Source: CAYMOV01 sp964392085 (GTDB taxonomy: Bacteria > Oederibacteriota > Muellerivitia > Muellerivitales > Muellerivitaceae). From it: a stretch of DNA of 25,363 nucleotides. The position numbers and the translations under genes are program-made. Below the pieces are notes generated by a model. That model ran no database searches and was not told the origin of the DNA. It saw nothing but the letters and a program-made list of their open reading frames with translations. This document shows, in pieces, positions 22,178 through 25,363 of the stretch (position 1 is the stretch's first letter; each line of letters opens with the position of its first letter). The stretch lies in NCBI GenBank assembly GCA_964392085.1, contig CAYMOV010000033.1, forward strand, positions 1-25,363, given 5' to 3'.

Positions 22178-23038
22178 ATGGGGTCGAAAAAGGCGTTCCG
22201 GTTCCTCATCCCGCTGCTCTTCCTGCTCCTCCCGCCCCCAGGCCGCGTCCTGGCCGGCGAGTCGTTCCCCCAGGGGGATGTTTTCGTCCCGCTCTTCTCC
22301 GACCCCAAGGAGATCCGCAGCACCCTGAACTACCTTTGGGTCTCGACGAAGGGTTTCAACGCCCCGGTTGTCCTCCTGGGTTTCGGGGAGCACTTGGGTT
22401 TTTACCGGTGGAGCCACGGGCCCGACGGGGCCCAATGGCAATGGGGGCTGTCGGCCGGGGTCTTCGCCCAGTTCAAGATGGATACCCTGTCGAAGGAACT
22501 CCTCAATAACGACTATTTCGTGGGGATCCCGCTGACCTGGCGGTCGGGGAAGACCTCCGCCCGCCTCCGGGTCTACCACCAAAGCTCCCACCTGGGGGAC
22601 AGGTTCCTGGTGGGGTTTCCCGTGCCCCGGGCGAACCTCAGTTACGAGTCATCCGAATTGCTCCTATCCCGGGACATCGGAAAATTCCGGCTTTATGCGG
22701 GCGGGGAATGGTATTTCGCGAGGTACCCGGAGGAACTGAAGCCCTGGGTTTTCCACAGCGGGTTGGAATTCAGGTCACCCATGGGGTTCTTCCACCTCCC
22801 GCCGGGACGGGACGCCCATTGGGTCGCCGCGATCGACGCCAAAACCTCGAAGAACGACGCCGTCATCACGGGTCTTGATTTCAAGGCCGGTTTCGAGATC
22901 GGGCCCACCGAGGAAAGCGACCGCAGGAGGAGGCGGTGGAGCTGCACGCTGGAGTACTACACCGGCCCCCTGCCCTACAGCCAGTTCTTCACGGAACGGA
23001 TCGAGTATTTCGGGCTGGGATTCCAGTTATCCACCTGA
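22178..23038 (+). CDS. DUF1207-family outer-membrane protein, copy 2
   Basis: 286 residues from ATG 22178, with GGAG 6 nt upstream. Signal peptide MGSKKAFRFLIPLLFLLLPPPGRVLAG, then ESFPQGDVFVPLFSDPKEIRSTLNYLW. The alignment with copy 1 is gap-free over most of the length and the central block (LTWR, then TSARLRVYHQSSHLGD) is nearly identical, whereas the ends of the barrel loops differ (WSHGPDGAQWQW versus WSGSHPGESWQV). So this is a tandem duplication that has had time to diverge. Both copies keep the family core and look functional. Function is not established; predicted outer-membrane barrel. Confidence 0.9.
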   Translation: MGSKKAFRFLIPLLFLLLPPPGRVLAGESFPQGDVFVPLFSDPKEIRSTLNYLWVSTKGFNAPVVLLGFGEHLGFYRWSHGPDGAQWQWGLSAGVFAQFKMDTLSKELLNNDYFVGIPLTWRSGKTSARLRVYHQSSHLGDRFLVGFPVPRANLSYESSELLLSRDIGKFRLYAGGEWYFARYPEELKPWVFHSGLEFRSPMGFFHLPPGRDAHWVAAIDAKTSKNDAVITGLDFKAGFEIGPTEESDRRRRRWSCTLEYYTGPLPYSQFFTERIEYFGLGFQLST

Positions 23039-23060
23039 CGGATGGAGGCCGCCGACCCGA

Positions 23061-23183
23061 CTATTTTTTCTCGCGGCGGTCGCCGAGACGGCGGTCGCCT
23101 TGGCGCTTGCCGCCGATCTTGGACGCCGACGTGCGCCGGGCTGATTTCCGGCGGCTGATTCCCCGTTTGGCCTTCACCATCAT
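23061..23183 (-). CDS. Small highly basic peptide (40 aa)
   Basis: An ATGATG pair at 23183/23180 follows GAGGTG; the second ATG has the better spacing (6 nt). The frame closes at TAG 23061-23063. The product is 40 residues with about 17 Arg/Lys (MMVKAKRGISRRKSARRTSA, then SKIGGKRQGDRRLGDRREKK) and no hydrophobic segment. GDRR occurs twice (residues 29-32 and 34-37). Codon use is GC-rich as in neighbours. Such composition fits a nucleic-acid-binding peptide (ribosome- or nucleoid-associated), but no family is recognised. It sits alone between the DUF1207 pair and the SagB-like gene, and would be missed by length filters. Could be chance, though the ribosome site argues for a real gene. Confidence 0.5.
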   Translation of the reverse strand: MMVKAKRGISRRKSARRTSASKIGGKRQGDRRLGDRREKK

Positions 23184-23317
23184 TCACCTCGCGTAGATTG
23201 ATGGACCATCATCCCCAAGTGCGGCGCGCGGTTCAACCTCCATCCACGGCGATCCGGCGCGGCGATCAATTTGAGAACGGTTTTCCGCGCAGGTCGTTTG
23301 TCGGGTCCCTTCGACCC

Positions 23318-24967
23318 CTATGAAACGGCGTAGGGGTCCAGGGTCCTCAACCGACCGTCCTCGACCGGCGTGCCCACGGTGAAATGGTAAAGGCTCTGCC
23401 ATTCCTTCCCCTTGAGGCCGAAGGCCTGGTGGACCGGGTCGTCGAAGAAACAGCCGATCCCGGTCCCCCGGAGTCCGGCCGCCTCCGCCTCCAGGTAAAG
23501 CGCTTGGCCCACCAAACCCGATTCCCAGAAAAGGTTGCGGTAAAACGGGGTGCCGTGAACCACCAGGCTCTCCAGGTATTCCGCCAACATGCCCAGGCTG
23601 AAGGCGCCGTTCCCCGCGATCGTTTGGCCGCAGGAAAGCTCCGCGGCCAAGCCCCGGACGTCCCCCTCCTGGAGTTGGAAAAAAGGCAGGCCCGCCGGGC
23701 AGGAATCCGGCTTCAACCATTTGAACCCCCCCGTCAGGGCGTTCTTGAGCTCAGGGACCTTCACGGGGTCCCGAACCAACGCGTAGAGGCCCGGCGCCAG
23801 GCCCGTCACCCGGTGCACGAAAAGAAGGAGGTGGATTCGGGGCCTCCAAGGGACCGCGTCCCAAGGCGCCCTCCGATGGCCTTGATCCGGAACGAGCCGG
23901 GCGAGCATGGAGTAGAAGGTTTCCAGGGGTATTCCAGTCGATCCGTCCATTTGGACCGCGCTTCGGCGTCCCAGGATGACCTTTTCCGCCGTGGGGGAAC
24001 CGGAACGCGCCGGGGTTTCGGAAAGCCCCGATTCCGGGGGAAACCCCGACAGGTCCTCCGGATCCGCCGAGAAAAAACCTTCCGTGGCGGACGCCGCCTC
24101 TTCGATCGCATCCCAGTCCAACCCATGCGCCGGGCTCAAGGCGTTCGCGGCGCCGGTCCATTCGCCCCCCGCGATTTGGGCCAACGCCTCGTTCGGCAGG
24201 ACGGTTTTCCCGCCCTCCCCCCCCGGCGCGGGGGAAACCACCGCCAGGAACTCGAGGTCCTCCCTCTCGGCGGAACCGTAGTCGAGGTCCCGGTCGACCC
24301 CCAAGAGCCGGGCGGAACCGTCGTTACGGTCGAGCAGGCGCAACGACCAGCCCAACGTGGCCGCCGCGTACCGAAGGCTCCCCCAGGCGTGGCCGGCGTC
24401 GTGCTGGCAGTACCGGAAGGCCCGCTCGCCGTACTTCCAGGCCTCACGCCAGTAGATCGAGGTGATCCCCACCAGGAAGGTGGCGTCGGGCATCCCATCC
24501 ACCAGGGCCTTCCAGGTTTTTTCACCGAACTCCGACCGGCGCTCCAAGGCATGTTCCTTGGGCGCGTAATGGTAGACCCCTGGCCTGGGATGGAAACCCT
24601 GGACGGCGGGAAGGACCGCGTACCCCTCGGTCGGGTGCAGGTTGCCGCTGGAGGGGTTGGCCCTCAGGGACCAGGACTGGTCCCCGGCCCGCTTCTGGGC
24701 CGTCAACGAGAGGGCGTATCGGAAAAAACGGGAGAGGGAGTCGGCGTTGAGGGGGGCGGGCGTGACGGCCCGGGGAATATGGAGTTTCCAGAATGGGAGG
24801 TCCAGGTCGGGCAACGGGAGGGGTAAGGGGATCACCGGCGCGCCCGCGTACCGCCGGAACGGGTCGGGTTGGGTGTCCCAATCCATGGAACCGGCCGAGC
24901 GGGCGAACCTGCCGTAGAAGTGCTTGGTCCGTTCGTGGTAGGCCAGGATGACTTCGCGATCGGACAT
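23318..24967 (-). CDS. SagB/ThcOx-family dehydrogenase with two nitroreductase-fold domains
   Basis: 549 residues from ATG 24967. Alternatives are TTG 24994, which has a better ribosome site (GAGAGG), and ATG 25009; ATG 24967 is chosen because relatives begin just before the VILAYHERTKH motif. The first nitroreductase-like domain (about 80-270) has SLRANPSSGNLHPTEGYAVL and PGVYHYAPKEHALERR, typical of SagB/ThcOx; QHDAGHAWGSLRYAA is its core helix. The second (about 325-545) has VILGRRSAVQMDGSTGIPLETFYSMLARL and GTGIGCFFDDPVHQAFGL. The family binds FMN; SagB enzymes oxidise azolines in peptide natural products. No cyclodehydratase or precursor peptide is visible nearby, so a different redox role is likely. 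Downstream of the DUF2243 gene on the same strand. Confidence 0.88.
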   Translation of the reverse strand: MSDREVILAYHERTKHFYGRFARSAGSMDWDTQPDPFRRYAGAPVIPLPLPLPDLDLPFWKLHIPRAVTPAPLNADSLSRFFRYALSLTAQKRAGDQSWSLRANPSSGNLHPTEGYAVLPAVQGFHPRPGVYHYAPKEHALERRSEFGEKTWKALVDGMPDATFLVGITSIYWREAWKYGERAFRYCQHDAGHAWGSLRYAAATLGWSLRLLDRNDGSARLLGVDRDLDYGSAEREDLEFLAVVSPAPGGEGGKTVLPNEALAQIAGGEWTGAANALSPAHGLDWDAIEEAASATEGFFSADPEDLSGFPPESGLSETPARSGSPTAEKVILGRRSAVQMDGSTGIPLETFYSMLARLVPDQGHRRAPWDAVPWRPRIHLLLFVHRVTGLAPGLYALVRDPVKVPELKNALTGGFKWLKPDSCPAGLPFFQLQEGDVRGLAAELSCGQTIAGNGAFSLGMLAEYLESLVVHGTPFYRNLFWESGLVGQALYLEAEAAGLRGTGIGCFFDDPVHQAFGLKGKEWQSLYHFTVGTPVEDGRLRTLDPYAVS

Positions 24968-25047
24968 CGACGGAACGCGGCGATTCGGCTTCAAAGCCCC
25001 CCCTCTCATTTACCGGGGATCGGATGCGCGGGCCCCGCCAGGGGCCG

Positions 25048-25363
25048 TTACCTTGGCTCCCCGCGCAAGGGGGCGTTCCCGCCCCCTTTCAGGACGAAAC
25101 CCAACCCGACGGACAACAGGATGGCCCCAAAGGCGAGGTAGCCGAGGTCCCAAGCCGTCCGGTGGTTCCCGAACTCGATCACATGGTGGAGTCCGAGCCA
25201 TTGGTGGTCGATCAGCCCCTCGACGAGGTTGAACGAACCCCATCCGGCCAGGAGGGATCCCAGGAAGGTCCTTCCCGACCAGGGGACGTCCTTCCTCCCC
25301 CCCGCGCGCCAAAGGACCGCCAACCCGAGCACGGTGACGCACCAGACGGACGCGTGGAACATC
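25048..25363 (-). CDS. DUF2243-family membrane protein, C-terminal part (cut by window end)
   Basis: The frame runs off the right edge; about 105 residues are visible, ending at TAA 25050-25048. The sequence FHASVWCVTVLGLAVLWRAGG, DVPWSGRTFLGSLLAGWGSFNLVEGLIDHQWLGLHHV and AWDLGYLAFGAILLSVGLGFVL matches the C-terminal half of DUF2243 proteins. It contains three hydrophobic helices and the conserved GxxNLVEGxxDHxxLxxHHV block, whose histidines might bind metal. The ATG at 25362 is probably internal, not the start. The function of the family is not known. It is 38 to 80 bp upstream of the SagB-like gene, so the two may share a transcript. Confidence 0.88.
   Translation of the reverse strand, partial: MFHASVWCVTVLGLAVLWRAGGRKDVPWSGRTFLGSLLAGWGSFNLVEGLIDHQWLGLHHVIEFGNHRTAWDLGYLAFGAILLSVGLGFVLKGGGNAPLRGEPR

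Overview
The window is 25 kb of GC-rich DNA from a bacterium that appears to be Gram-negative (diderm). It encodes several predicted outer-membrane beta-barrel proteins (two of Omp85/surface-antigen type and two DUF1207 type), a heptosyltransferase-like domain and many secreted proteins. Codon use is strongly G/C-ending throughout, and genes often overlap by 4 nt (ATGA, GTGA, TTGA). TTG and GTG starts appear to be used. The taxon cannot be fixed from the sequence; a poorly characterised diderm phylum is likely. No rRNA, tRNA, CRISPR array or complete insertion sequence was seen.

Left part (1-4313): the 3' end of a DNA-3-methyladenine glycosylase I gene, a small unknown protein, a small secreted proline-rich protein, a beta-carbonic anhydrase, and a 773-residue secreted glycoside-hydrolase-like protein.

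Region 4368-10819 is a minus-strand operon. Its order in transcription is: promoter with an overlapping 32-bp palindromic operator, a truncated IS5-type transposase, a radical SAM enzyme, a short-chain dehydrogenase, an outer-membrane barrel protein, and a fusion of a PAP2/IPC-synthase-like membrane domain with a GT9 (heptosyltransferase) domain. A TetR-family regulator is encoded divergently at 11245. I infer an envelope lipid or glycolipid modification pathway under TetR control.

Region 11923-15090 (minus strand) holds a patatin-like lipase, a small exported protein, an Omp85-type barrel and a small cytoplasmic protein translationally coupled to it. Region 15347-17949 is an OmpR/PhoB-type response regulator with a sensor kinase that carries an N-terminal PDZ domain and many membrane segments. 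On each side of this two-component pair, upstream of the 15090 and 18976 genes, lies a promoter with 11-bp-phased GTCA/TGAC direct repeats and identical spacing to a GATAMC -10 box. They look like targets of the encoded regulator. The 18976 gene is a zinc-ribbon protein overlapping a STAS-domain anti-sigma-antagonist-like gene.

Right part (19256-25363): an unknown protein whose gene carries an in-frame 117-bp double-hairpin insertion, a secreted alpha/beta hydrolase, a tandem pair of 286-residue DUF1207 paralogues with a conserved leader, a 40-residue highly basic peptide, a SagB/ThcOx-type double nitroreductase-fold protein, and the C-terminal part of a DUF2243 membrane protein cut by the window edge.
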